The notes: generated from the sequence alone by a model not told the origin. A DNA stretch of 14,713 nucleotides from Ferruginibacter sp. (GCA_030831725.1 JAURKN010000048.1:1-14713), one strand, 5' to 3'; positions 6,310 through 13,779 are shown, counted from the stretch's first letter. Made by a program: numbers and translations.

Positions 6310-7086
6310 ATGAAAAAAATGCAGAATAAGGAGTTGATCATCAAATCGATTGCGCTCAACAATCATCAAGGCATCGAAAGAGTACAAACCAGTAGTTGCG
6401 ATCCGAATTTAAATGTCGACTCATGTGAGAATTTTCCAGTTGGTGTTCAGGTGAATTTCAGATACAACTTGGCCCAATCAGAATTTATCGATATCCATCC
6501 TGATATTGAGAAACTGTTAGGTATTCCAAAGCAAGATATCATGGGTAAGGATGGGGCTGATTTGTTTGGTGAAATTGTGCCTGAAGAAAGTATCGAAGCT
6601 TTAGGAGAACTCATTCAGAAATCCTATACCATTTGCAAAGAACACCGCCATTCAAAATCTTTGGTGATTAATATCGATTTCAATGTTTTCACCAGGAATA
6701 AAATGGTGAAAAGAATTCTATGCCAATACAGGCCTGTTGCTTTCAATGAAACCGGCATCCCTGTAGAGACTACCGGATATTGGACAGACATTTCGCATAT
6801 GAAAAAAGATGGTCTGCCTGTCATGTTCGCCATCATAGACAACAAACTGGAATACACCGAATTCGCCAACCCTGAGTATATGATCAAAAGTCCTACCATC
6901 ATATTTACTTCCAAAGAAATAGAAATCATCAAGTATACCAGTGATGGCTTCAGAATAAAAGAAATCGCTGACAGAATGAAAATCAGTATTTCAACAGTTT
7001 ACACACACAGAAAGAACATCAAGATGAAATCGGAGAAAGAGATGAATCAGGTGATCAACGAATTAAAATCGAAAGGGATAATTTAA
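6310..7086 (+). CDS. PAS-like sensor with C-terminal LuxR-type DNA-binding domain
   Basis: The 258-residue protein has two parts. Residues about 55-175 fit a PAS-like fold: FIDIHPDIEKLLGIPKQDI followed by a MGKDGADLF segment, a basic/hydrophobic middle, and RILCQYRPVAFNETGIPVETTGYWTDIS, which matches the closing beta strands of PAS domains. Residues 194-258 form a LuxR/GerE helix-turn-helix with FTSKEIEIIKYTSDGFRIKE, IADRMKIS and TVYTHRKNI (recognition helix near 229-237). No membrane segment, receiver domain or kinase is present, so it is likely a cytoplasmic one-component transcription regulator responding to a small ligand, cofactor or redox state; the signal cannot be deduced. It has a long AT-rich leader and its own Shine-Dalgarno site. 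The 44-residue membrane protein begins four bases downstream. A role in controlling the protease pair upstream is possible but has no direct support. Confidence 0.85.
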   Translation: MKKMQNKELIIKSIALNNHQGIERVQTSSCDPNLNVDSCENFPVGVQVNFRYNLAQSEFIDIHPDIEKLLGIPKQDIMGKDGADLFGEIVPEESIEALGELIQKSYTICKEHRHSKSLVINIDFNVFTRNKMVKRILCQYRPVAFNETGIPVETTGYWTDISHMKKDGLPVMFAIIDNKLEYTEFANPEYMIKSPTIIFTSKEIEIIKYTSDGFRIKEIADRMKISISTVYTHRKNIKMKSEKEMNQVINELKSKGII

Positions 7087-7090
7087 CACG

Positions 7091-7225
7091 ATGATGTTCA
7101 GTAAAAAAAACGAAAAGAAAAAAAAGAAGCCGGGAGATTATAAAATTTGGATTGACCGATTGGGAATCATGATTGTCATCCTTATTTTTTTGGTTTGTCT
7201 TTACGTTTTGCTTTTTCGAAAATAA
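7091..7225 (+). CDS. 44-residue single-span membrane protein, unrecognised
   Basis: ATG 7091 (or 7094) opens 44 codons ending at TAA 7223-7225. The N-terminus is very basic (K5-K6, then EKKKKK at 8-13), followed by GDYKIWIDRLG. A hydrophobic helix, about residues 26-41 (IMIVILIFLVCLYVLLF), ends with RK. This is a typical small membrane protein; the lysine-rich N-terminus would stay in the cytoplasm and could bind nucleic acid or acidic lipids. It starts four bases after the regulator stop, so it is probably translated from the same mRNA, and its stop lies only five bases from the convergent engB stop. Eight A residues at 7103-7110 lie inside the gene. I do not recognise the family. Chance coding is possible, but the spacing, composition and clean hydrophobic segment argue for a real gene. 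Confidence 0.62.
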   Translation: MMFSKKNEKKKKKPGDYKIWIDRLGIMIVILIFLVCLYVLLFRK

Positions 7226-7230
7226 TCAAA

Positions 7231-7857
7231 TCACAAAGACGTCAATTGCAGATTTACTTCTTCTATGTATGCCAGAATCTTGTCTCGGCCTGATTTCTTC
7301 ACAGCACTACTTACAAAATGACAAGGCAGGAACTGCCATGTTTTTCTCATCGCTTCCAAAAAATCTTTCACGTTTTTGCTTACCACCCTTTGGGTTTCCT
7401 TGTCGCTTTTGGTAAAAATGAGTCCAAATGGAACTTGCCATTTTTTTAGATTTTCCAAAAAATCAAGGTCGATTTTTTGAGGAGAGTGTCTTGAATCAAT
7501 CAAAACAAAAACCATGGAGAGGTTACTTCTTTTTCTGAGATAGTTTTCAATCATCTGTTCCCAACGACGTCTGCTGGAAATGCTGACTTTGGCAAAACCA
7601 TAGCCTGGCAAATCGACCAAAAACCAATTGACGTCACCCCGCTCCGTAGCACCCAATATTTCAAAATGGTTGATCAATTGTGTCTTTCCCGGCGATCCGG
7701 ACGTCTTTGCCAGCTTATCATTGTTGCAAAGCATATTGATCAAAGACGACTTTCCTACATTGCTCCTTCCGATAAAAGCATATTCCGGACGATCGGGCTT
7801 GGGGCATTTTTCAAAGTCAGGGCTACTGACTACATATGTCGCTTTCTTGATGTTCAT
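7231..7857 (-). CDS. engB: Ribosome biogenesis GTP-binding protein EngB (YsxC/YihA)
   Basis: EngB is a small TRAFAC GTPase needed for late assembly of the large ribosomal subunit. The 208 residues hold all GTPase motifs: G1 GRSNVGKS (30-37), the family's SGSPGKTQ segment (53-60) including the G2 threonine, G3 DLPGYG (82-87), G4 TKSD (149-152) and G5 SSA near 183. Length and motif spacing are normal for the family. The gene is on the minus strand, converging on the 44-residue membrane protein gene with five bases between stops. It diverges from menG across 81 bases containing one TAnnTTTG box for each direction. Identification is secure. Confidence 0.97.
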   Translation of the reverse strand: MNIKKATYVVSSPDFEKCPKPDRPEYAFIGRSNVGKSSLINMLCNNDKLAKTSGSPGKTQLINHFEILGATERGDVNWFLVDLPGYGFAKVSISSRRRWEQMIENYLRKRSNLSMVFVLIDSRHSPQKIDLDFLENLKKWQVPFGLIFTKSDKETQRVVSKNVKDFLEAMRKTWQFLPCHFVSSAVKKSGRDKILAYIEEVNLQLTSL

Positions 7858-7869
7858 GGCTCAGTTTAA

Positions 7870-7877
7870 CAAAATTA
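7870..7877 (-). promoter_or_regulatory. Candidate -7 box for engB (TAATTTTG on the minus strand)
   Basis: Read on the minus strand, TAATTTTG matches TAnnTTTG exactly and ends 12 bases before the engB ATG, predicting a very short leader of around six bases. No convincing -33 TTG is seen at the usual distance. Confidence 0.5.
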
Positions 7878-7923
7878 CTTCATTCAAAGCAAGTAGCTTC
7901 AGAAACCTTCTCTGAATCCCTTG

Positions 7924-7931
7924 TATATTTG
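7924..7931 (+). promoter_or_regulatory. Candidate -7 box for menG/porT (TATATTTG)
   Basis: TATATTTG matches the TAnnTTTG consensus exactly and ends seven bases before ATG 7939, so transcription would begin at or within a few bases of the start codon. This argues against using TTG 7921 as the menG start. The -33 element is not obvious. Confidence 0.52.
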
Positions 7932-7938
7932 CATTCAA

Positions 7939-8688
7939 ATGGCAAATTTTGACCACGATAATGTAGTTCCTTACAAAGACTCGGCACTCGACAAAAAAGG
8001 ACAAGTTGCGGAAATGTTCAACGATATTTCCGGAAAATACGATCTTCTGAATCGACTCTTGAGTGGTGGGATAGATTTACATTGGAGAAAAAAAGCCCTC
8101 TCCCACCTCAAGTCCATCAAGCCACAAAATCTACTCGATGTGGCCACAGGAACGGCTGATGTTGCCATCATGGCACATAAACAATTGAAAATACCTTCCA
8201 TTATCGGTATCGATATCAGCGATGGTATGCTCGATCTGGGCCGAAAAAAAATCAAATCACTTGGTTTTGAAAACAATATCACCCTTCATAACGGCGACAG
8301 CGAAGCAATAAAGCATCCCGATAATTCGTTTGATGCTGTGACCGTGGCATTCGGCGTCAGAAATTTTCAGCAACTGGAAAAAGGACTCTCCGAAATATTA
8401 CGTGTATTGAAACCGGGTGGAAAATTGATGGTACTCGAATTCAGCAGACCTAAAAATGCGTTGGTGAAAAAAGTATACGACCTGTATATGAAAGTCATCA
8501 CGCCTAAAGTTGGACACCTCGTATCAAACAACCGTGAAGCCTATGCCTATTTGGATGAATCGATACGTAAATTCCCGGAAGGACAACGTTTCACCGACCT
8601 CATGAACCAAATCGGCTTTCATGAAACTTATTATAAACCTCTTAGTTTTGGCATATGTACGATTTATTGCGGATCAAAAAAAGCATGA
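7939..8688 (+). CDS. ubiE: Demethylmenaquinone methyltransferase (MenG/UbiE family)
   Basis: This is an S-adenosylmethionine-dependent C-methyltransferase performing the last step of menaquinone synthesis, the expected quinone in this phylum. Motifs in the 249 residues are KYDLLNRLLSGGIDLHWRKK (33-52), the SAM-binding LLDVATGTAD (65-74), the acidic loop GIDISDGML (90-98), the family signature AFGVRNF (137-143) and VLKPGGKLMVLEFSRP, with YAYLDESIRKFPEGQ further on. I choose ATG 7939 rather than TTG 7921 because the latter lies across a perfect -7 promoter box and adds only MYICIQ. The 3' end overlaps porT. From memory this ubiE-porT neighbourhood recurs in Bacteroidota. Family membership is secure; menaquinone rather than ubiquinone as product is inferred from the phylum. 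Confidence 0.95.
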   Translation: MANFDHDNVVPYKDSALDKKGQVAEMFNDISGKYDLLNRLLSGGIDLHWRKKALSHLKSIKPQNLLDVATGTADVAIMAHKQLKIPSIIGIDISDGMLDLGRKKIKSLGFENNITLHNGDSEAIKHPDNSFDAVTVAFGVRNFQQLEKGLSEILRVLKPGGKLMVLEFSRPKNALVKKVYDLYMKVITPKVGHLVSNNREAYAYLDESIRKFPEGQRFTDLMNQIGFHETYYKPLSFGICTIYCGSKKA

Positions 8689-9383
8689 TTGTAGGGTTGC
8701 TGTTAGTGCTGTCCTTTAGTGTGAAATCGCAGCACGTTGAATTGAACCTGCCCGATCATGATGAGAAACCTTTTCATTTCGGCATCAATTTGGGAGCCAA
8801 CAGGGCATACTATCATTTTGCACACAATCCCCTGTTTCAGAACCAAGATTCAGTTTTATCCATTGAAAGCATCCAAAGTACAGGAATCAATCTCGCTTGG
8901 CTTGTAAACATGAGACTAGGTGAACATTTCGATCTTAGAACCTATCCGCTCAATCTTGTTTTTACTGAAAAAGCTTTTCAGTATACATTGAAATATCCAG
9001 ATCGGTTCACCAATGAAGACAGCATCACCACAAGAAAAGTTCAGGGTATCACATTGGCCTTGCCCCTGCAAATAAAATTCAGCAGCGAGAGAATCAACAA
9101 CTTCAAAGTGTATACCATTGGCGGAGGAAGAATAGAATATGATTTTGCCGCAAATGCCGGTGAGAAAAACACCGAGAAACAAATCAAATTAAACAAAATC
9201 GATTACGGTTTGGAAGCAGGTATCGGCTTTCATTTTTATTTCCCCGTTTTTGTATTATCTCCCGAAATCAAAGTGGGATGGGGTTTCAAGAACGTACACA
9301 GCAGAGATGCCAATCTCAAATTCTCCAATGTGATCGACGATATCAAATCCAGAACCATTACTCTTTCGCTGATTGTAGAATAA
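8655..9383 (+). CDS. porT: PorT family outer-membrane protein of the type IX secretion system
   Basis: The protein has a signal peptide ending near SVKSQ, then a short linker and a beta-barrel of alternating polar/hydrophobic strands: FHFGINLGANRAYYHF, TGINLAWLVNMRLGEHFDLR, TLALPLQIKFSS, YTIGGGRIEYDF, YGLEAGIGFHFYF, LSPEIKVGWGF. It closes with a strand ending LSLIVE, as barrels do. PorT is an integral outer-membrane component required for T9SS export. Two starts are possible. ATG 8655 (242 residues) gives a basic n-region (RIKK) before the hydrophobic core. ATG 8685 (232 residues) overlaps the menG stop as ATGA but leaves no positive charge; I prefer 8655 moderately. Translational coupling to menG is likely either way. 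It converges with the RemB-like gene, six bases between stops. Confidence 0.85.
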   Translation: MYDLLRIKKSMIVGLLLVLSFSVKSQHVELNLPDHDEKPFHFGINLGANRAYYHFAHNPLFQNQDSVLSIESIQSTGINLAWLVNMRLGEHFDLRTYPLNLVFTEKAFQYTLKYPDRFTNEDSITTRKVQGITLALPLQIKFSSERINNFKVYTIGGGRIEYDFAANAGEKNTEKQIKLNKIDYGLEAGIGFHFYFPVFVLSPEIKVGWGFKNVHSRDANLKFSNVIDDIKSRTITLSLIVE

Positions 9384-9389
9384 GGATCG

Positions 9390-11087
9390 TCAGAAATCAT
9401 AACTGCGCGTGAACATGTTTAGTCTGAGGCCGAAAAACAAAATTGTGCTGTTTGTTTTTTGATCAAGTACCGCATCATATGCAGACCTCCATTGCACACC
9501 TCCTTCCAAAAACAAATTCTGTTTCCATTCGTACGATGTTCTTAATATGGCATTGGTACAAACGAAACGATCGCCTGATCCGATTCTGAATCCTTCTTCA
9601 CTTCTCCTGGTCAGATAACTTCTGAAAATATTTCCTCCGAAATTTGAACTATCCTTATCCAGTCCTTTCACGTAATGCTGTAACATCGCAAAAATCCTGA
9701 GTTTGGGAATGGGTTGATAACGGATGATTCCACACAACTCATTGAAATTCGCGCCGAGCGGATGAGCAAGTGGTTGATTGTAGTGAGTATAATTATTGAT
9801 GGTGTCGTTATGTGAGTAAGTAAATGGACGCACCCTGTTGAGTTCAGCCTGAAGATCTAGATTAGGAATACCAAAAGCGTTGAAATATTTGGCCCCGAAC
9901 TGGAATCCGAATTTATTGGCCCAATAGGTAGGATTGTTTCGGATTTTTGAAATGATGAATTCATCCAACAGCAATTGGCCATACAACTGAACCCTTTTTC
10001 TAACAGTAGCTTTAAAATCAAATCCGGCTATGGCATTGTCTGGACTTCCGATTGTTCCCTCTATGTGGCGATAAAAAATAACAGGATTCAGGTATTGAAA
10101 ATCGAATCTGTCTTTACGCCCGAAAATCACGCCCTCAAAAAAACCAAGATCCAACCATGGCGTCACATTGATACTCAAATGATGCATAGCGGCGTATTTG
10201 CGCTTCAACAAAGAATCTCCCCGCTTTGTAAACTGCGGATTCAACTCCATGAAAAGATTCTGATAGTTGAACTTCCAAATTTTAGTATTCAGTTTTGCAA
10301 AAAGATAACTGTTTCCCCAATCGCTTAAAAACAGACTTCTGTAACCATTTCCAATGAAATTTTTATCGTAGCCGAACTGAATATCCACGTAGCGTGTAGC
10401 TTTGAAAGTTATGTAACCCCTGCCGTCAAAATAATCCTGCGCACTGGAGTCTTTTTTGAAAAACTTGTAAAATCCAACACCCGGAACAGCCCGTGAAGAA
10501 AAAATCTGTTCCTGAAAAAACAGAGGGCCTCGCTCCTGCTGATCGGTGATGGTGGAAGAAAATCCTATTCTATGGGCGATTTCTCCCCTGACCGTTACAC
10601 CACGGGCATTCAGGTATAGGGTTTTGTCGTCGCTTTGGTCTTTACCCATCCGAATATGTATAACCGGATTTACAGCCAGAAAAAAATCCGGACGTTTGAT
10701 TTCAAAAAAATTGGACTTGTTCTTATAAAATGTATGTAACACCGACTTTTTGGAGGGCAATAAAAAAGAGGAATCCGTAAGCCATTCAGCATGATCGGAA
10801 CAAAGACTTTTCAGATTGTAAAAGTCTACTTTATGTTTGGATGATGTTCGCTCCGAACCGCCCCATGCTTTAAAAATAGAATCTCGTTCCGCCATGCTCT
10901 CTATCATGTACTTCCTAGAAAAGGGTTTGGTAGTGGTAAAAAAGGACTGGTTGCCAGGGAAAAACGTCTGCATTCTGTCCATAAAGTGTTCATCTCTGGA
11001 ATCTTGTTGCACATAGGTGGTTTGTGCCGATAAAAAAATAGGTACAAACAATATGATGAAGATGACAAGGCTTTTAATAATTTGCAT
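9390..11087 (-). CDS. RemB/Wzi-like outer-membrane beta-barrel protein
   Basis: The 565 residues start with a signal peptide (MQIIKSLVIFIILFVPIFLSAQ); an in-frame ATG at 11132 would add 15 residues inside the divergent gene and spoil it. After a periplasmic-looking N-terminal region (to about 120), the sequence is rich in amphipathic strands with many aromatic residues. It includes VTVRGEIAHRIGFSSTITDQ, RYVDIQFGYDKNFIGNGYRS, LFLSDWGNSYLFAKLNTKIW and FQYLNPVIFYR, and ends in a barrel-type strand (FFGLRLNMF). The IQFG-x-KNFIG-GYRSL segment is characteristic, from memory, of Bacteroidota proteins called gliding protein RemB or capsule assembly Wzi-like. A role in surface polysaccharide attachment or motility is possible; the exact function is uncertain. 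Its promoter box appears to lie inside the start of the dihydroorotase gene. Confidence 0.72.
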   Translation of the reverse strand: MQIIKSLVIFIILFVPIFLSAQTTYVQQDSRDEHFMDRMQTFFPGNQSFFTTTKPFSRKYMIESMAERDSIFKAWGGSERTSSKHKVDFYNLKSLCSDHAEWLTDSSFLLPSKKSVLHTFYKNKSNFFEIKRPDFFLAVNPVIHIRMGKDQSDDKTLYLNARGVTVRGEIAHRIGFSSTITDQQERGPLFFQEQIFSSRAVPGVGFYKFFKKDSSAQDYFDGRGYITFKATRYVDIQFGYDKNFIGNGYRSLFLSDWGNSYLFAKLNTKIWKFNYQNLFMELNPQFTKRGDSLLKRKYAAMHHLSINVTPWLDLGFFEGVIFGRKDRFDFQYLNPVIFYRHIEGTIGSPDNAIAGFDFKATVRKRVQLYGQLLLDEFIISKIRNNPTYWANKFGFQFGAKYFNAFGIPNLDLQAELNRVRPFTYSHNDTINNYTHYNQPLAHPLGANFNELCGIIRYQPIPKLRIFAMLQHYVKGLDKDSSNFGGNIFRSYLTRRSEEGFRIGSGDRFVCTNAILRTSYEWKQNLFLEGGVQWRSAYDAVLDQKTNSTILFFGLRLNMFTRSYDF

Positions 11088-11106
11088 GCGAATCAATTTA
11101 AGTATC

Positions 11107-12450
11107 ATGCAAAAATACCTGATTAAGAACATCGCCGTAGTGAATGAGGATAAAATAATGCACCTTGATGTGTTGATTCATGGCGAGCGTATAGAAAAAA
11201 TAGATACACAAATCGATGTTAATGGAAATGTGACAGAAATCAATGGAGAAGGCAAACACCTGTTTCCCGGAGTAATCGACGATCAGGTTCATTTCCGTGA
11301 ACCCGGGCTAACCCACAAAGCAACTATAGAAACAGAAAGTCTTGCTGCCGTCTCCGGGGGAGTCACCACATTCATGGAAATGCCAAACACCATTCCAAAC
11401 GCATTGACATTACCTCTGCTGGAAGACAAATACGAAATCGCTAGAAACACAGCCCATGCCAACTACTCCTTTTTTATGGGAGTCAGCAACAGCAATGCTG
11501 AGGAAGCGCTAAAAGTCAACGAACTGAAAAATTCGATCTGCGGATTAAAAATATTCATGGGGAGCAGCACAGGCAATATGCTGGTAGACAATGTGAACAC
11601 CCTTGAAAAAATATTCAGCGAATCGGAGCTTTTGATTGCCACCCATTGTGAAGATGAAACCCTGATTCAGAAAAAATATCAGGAAATAAAAACACTCAGA
11701 TCGGAACTTGAACCATCAGACCATCCACTGATCAGAGATGAAGATGCCTGCTATGCATCATCGTTGAGAGCCATCAAGATGGCTCAAAAATACAATACAA
11801 GATTGCATATACTTCATATCAGCACCGAAAAGGAACTGAATCTATTCGGGAATATGATGCCATTGAAGGAGAAACGCATCACTTCTGAGGTTTGTGTACA
11901 TCACCTTCATTTCACATCTGATGATTATGCAAGACTCGGCTATCGCATCAAATGCAATCCTGCAATCAAGGCTCCGTTCAATAAAGAGGCATTGTGGAAA
12001 GCACTGCTGGATGACCGTTTGGACATCATCGCTACCGATCATGCTCCACATTTGCTCTCGGAAAAACAGCCTCCTTATGAGAATGCCCATGCGGGACTTC
12101 CTCTGGTGCAGCATGCGTTACCACTGATGTTGCAGTATTCCAAGGAAGGAAAAATTTCGCTTGAGAAAATAGCCCGGAAAATGAGCCATGCTGTAGCTGA
12201 TTGCTTTCAAATCCTGGAACGCGGGTACATTAGGGAAGGCTATTTCGCAGATCTTGTTATCGCAGACCTTAATAAAGTTTCTTTTGTCAGCACAGATTCA
12301 CTGAAATACAAATGTGGATGGAGCCCTTTTGAAGGAACCACTTTTTCGAGCACGATTGAAAAAACATTCGTCAGCGGATGTCTCAAATGGGACAACGGAA
12401 AACTAGTTTCGGATCAGAAAGGAAAAAGAATCGAATTCGACCGGATGTGA
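11107..12450 (+). CDS. pyrC: Dihydroorotase (class I type)
   Basis: This enzyme converts carbamoyl-aspartate to dihydroorotate in pyrimidine synthesis. I use ATG 11107 (447 residues), matching the family's usual N-terminus; an upstream in-frame ATG at 11017 lies inside the divergent signal-peptide gene. Motifs are PGVIDDQVHFREPGLTHK (54-71), EMPNT, FMGSSTGNM, ATHCEDE (H180), HILHIS (H234, H237), EVCVHHLHF, the active-site TDHAPH (D311) and the C-terminal CGWSPFEGTTF. The normal HxH metal pair is Q60-x-H62 here, while the other metal and catalytic residues are kept. From memory many Bacteroidota dihydroorotases show this Gln, so the enzyme is probably active. The class I amidohydrolase family also holds allantoinases and hydantoinases, but the motif set fits dihydroorotase best. 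The stop overlaps the start of the MutS-like gene. Confidence 0.92.
   Translation: MQKYLIKNIAVVNEDKIMHLDVLIHGERIEKIDTQIDVNGNVTEINGEGKHLFPGVIDDQVHFREPGLTHKATIETESLAAVSGGVTTFMEMPNTIPNALTLPLLEDKYEIARNTAHANYSFFMGVSNSNAEEALKVNELKNSICGLKIFMGSSTGNMLVDNVNTLEKIFSESELLIATHCEDETLIQKKYQEIKTLRSELEPSDHPLIRDEDACYASSLRAIKMAQKYNTRLHILHISTEKELNLFGNMMPLKEKRITSEVCVHHLHFTSDDYARLGYRIKCNPAIKAPFNKEALWKALLDDRLDIIATDHAPHLLSEKQPPYENAHAGLPLVQHALPLMLQYSKEGKISLEKIARKMSHAVADCFQILERGYIREGYFADLVIADLNKVSFVSTDSLKYKCGWSPFEGTTFSSTIEKTFVSGCLKWDNGKLVSDQKGKRIEFDRM
11110..11117 (-). promoter_or_regulatory. Candidate -7 box for the RemB-like gene, inside pyrC codons 2-4
   Basis: On the minus strand TATTTTTG matches TAnnTTTG exactly and ends 22 bases before the RemB-like ATG at 11087, predicting a leader of about 15 bases. 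It lies within the first codons of pyrC, since only 19 bases separate the two divergent starts. No clear -33 element is visible. Confidence 0.45.
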
Positions 12451-13766
12451 TGATAACGGATAAAACTACACGAAACGATTTGAACTTGTTTTCCCAAGAT
12501 GGGAAAGCATCGATGTTTTCCGTACTCGATTTAACCACGACCACGCAAGGATCCAATGCCCTTTTTGATTTTTTTCAAAAACCATTCTCCCAACAGAAAG
12601 ACATCATAAACATGCAACAGACCATCAGTAGTCTTATTGATGGAATGGATAAATGGCCTGAAAAAATAAGCAATGGCACCATCATGGTTGTTGAAAAATT
12701 TCTGGAAACCCCTTTTGCTGAAATACCCGAAAAAATAAGTGTCTTAGAAGCTTTCTTTTATCGAATTTTTAATCCTTCAGATTATTCTCTACTTTCTTAT
12801 TCGGTGATCCATTGCACCGATTTGATTGTTGGTATGGATGAAGTGATGAATCTGATGGAAGGCCTCAATTCAACATCTTTGTTGGATGAAAAAAGAAAGG
12901 AGATTGAGAAAAACCTACCGATATCCATTCTCCAGGAAATCAAAAAAAATCCGAATCCGAAAGAATGGAATTTTCAGAAAACACTGCGAATTTGCAAATG
13001 GATGAGATTCACTCACAGAAGGCAGATCCGTGAACTCGTAAGGATCCATAGCCAGCTTGATGCATGGTTGAGTATGGCAAAATCGGTTCGAAAATACAAA
13101 TTGACATTTCCTGAATGGCATTCTACAGACGAAACCATGATTCATGTTCGAGGAATGCGACATCTTTTGTTGGAGAATCCGGTAGAGTATGATTTAGAAC
13201 TGGACCAGAAAAACAATTTCCTGTTCTTGACAGGAGCGAATATGGCAGGCAAAAGCACATTCATCAAATCTCTGGGTGTATCGGTTTATCTCGCACATTT
13301 AGGTATGGGTGTTCCCTGCTCCGAGATGCGACTCAGCATTTTTGACGGTATACTCACCAACATCAATATTCAGGACGACATCACAAAAGGAGAAAGTTAT
13401 TTTTATCGCGAGGTGAAACGCATCAAGGCGACAGCTGAAACCGTTAACGATGGGAAGCGTTGGCTTATTCTGATCGACGAACTGTTCAAAGGAACAAACA
13501 TCACCGATGCCATGAATTGCAGCATTCGAATCATACAGGGATTGCTACAGAGGAAAAACGCCCTATACGTTCTATCCACACATCTATACGAAATAAGCGA
13601 ATCATTGAAAAACGAATCAGGGATACTATTTAGGTATTTTGAAACGGAAATACAAAACGGTGAGTATACATTTTCATATCGATTATGCGAAGGCGTTAGT
13701 CAGGATAAATTAGGCATGTTAATTTTGAAGAAAGAAGGTGTTCTTGACCTGTTACAAAATAAATAG
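12450..13766 (+). CDS. Short MutS-family ATPase lacking the mismatch-recognition domain
   Basis: The 438 residues match only the core and ATPase parts of MutS. The N-terminal half is helical (SVLDLTTTTQGSNALFDFFQKPF resembles the MutS core domain opening). The C-terminal half holds Walker A GANMAGKST (262-270), a FDGILTNINIQDDITKGESYF signature segment, Walker B LILIDELFKGT (D343, E344) and a STHLYE segment. The N-terminal domain that reads mismatches in MutS (Phe-x-Glu) is absent, and no Smr nuclease domain is seen, so it is neither MutS1 nor standard MutS2. Similar short MutS-related proteins are, from memory, common in Bacteroidota with no settled role. The start ATG at 12450 shares one base with the pyrC stop (TGATG), implying translational coupling. 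An upstream ATG at 12378 would overlap pyrC by 73 bases and is unlikely. Confidence 0.87.
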   Translation: MITDKTTRNDLNLFSQDGKASMFSVLDLTTTTQGSNALFDFFQKPFSQQKDIINMQQTISSLIDGMDKWPEKISNGTIMVVEKFLETPFAEIPEKISVLEAFFYRIFNPSDYSLLSYSVIHCTDLIVGMDEVMNLMEGLNSTSLLDEKRKEIEKNLPISILQEIKKNPNPKEWNFQKTLRICKWMRFTHRRQIRELVRIHSQLDAWLSMAKSVRKYKLTFPEWHSTDETMIHVRGMRHLLLENPVEYDLELDQKNNFLFLTGANMAGKSTFIKSLGVSVYLAHLGMGVPCSEMRLSIFDGILTNINIQDDITKGESYFYREVKRIKATAETVNDGKRWLILIDELFKGTNITDAMNCSIRIIQGLLQRKNALYVLSTHLYEISESLKNESGILFRYFETEIQNGEYTFSYRLCEGVSQDKLGMLILKKEGVLDLLQNK

Positions 13767-13779
13767 AGATACTATCCAC

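Noticed and set aside
12378..12449. Longer start for the MutS-like protein at ATG 12378
   Set aside because: It would overlap pyrC by 73 bases with basic, non-family residues; the TGATG junction at 12450 is the more usual arrangement.
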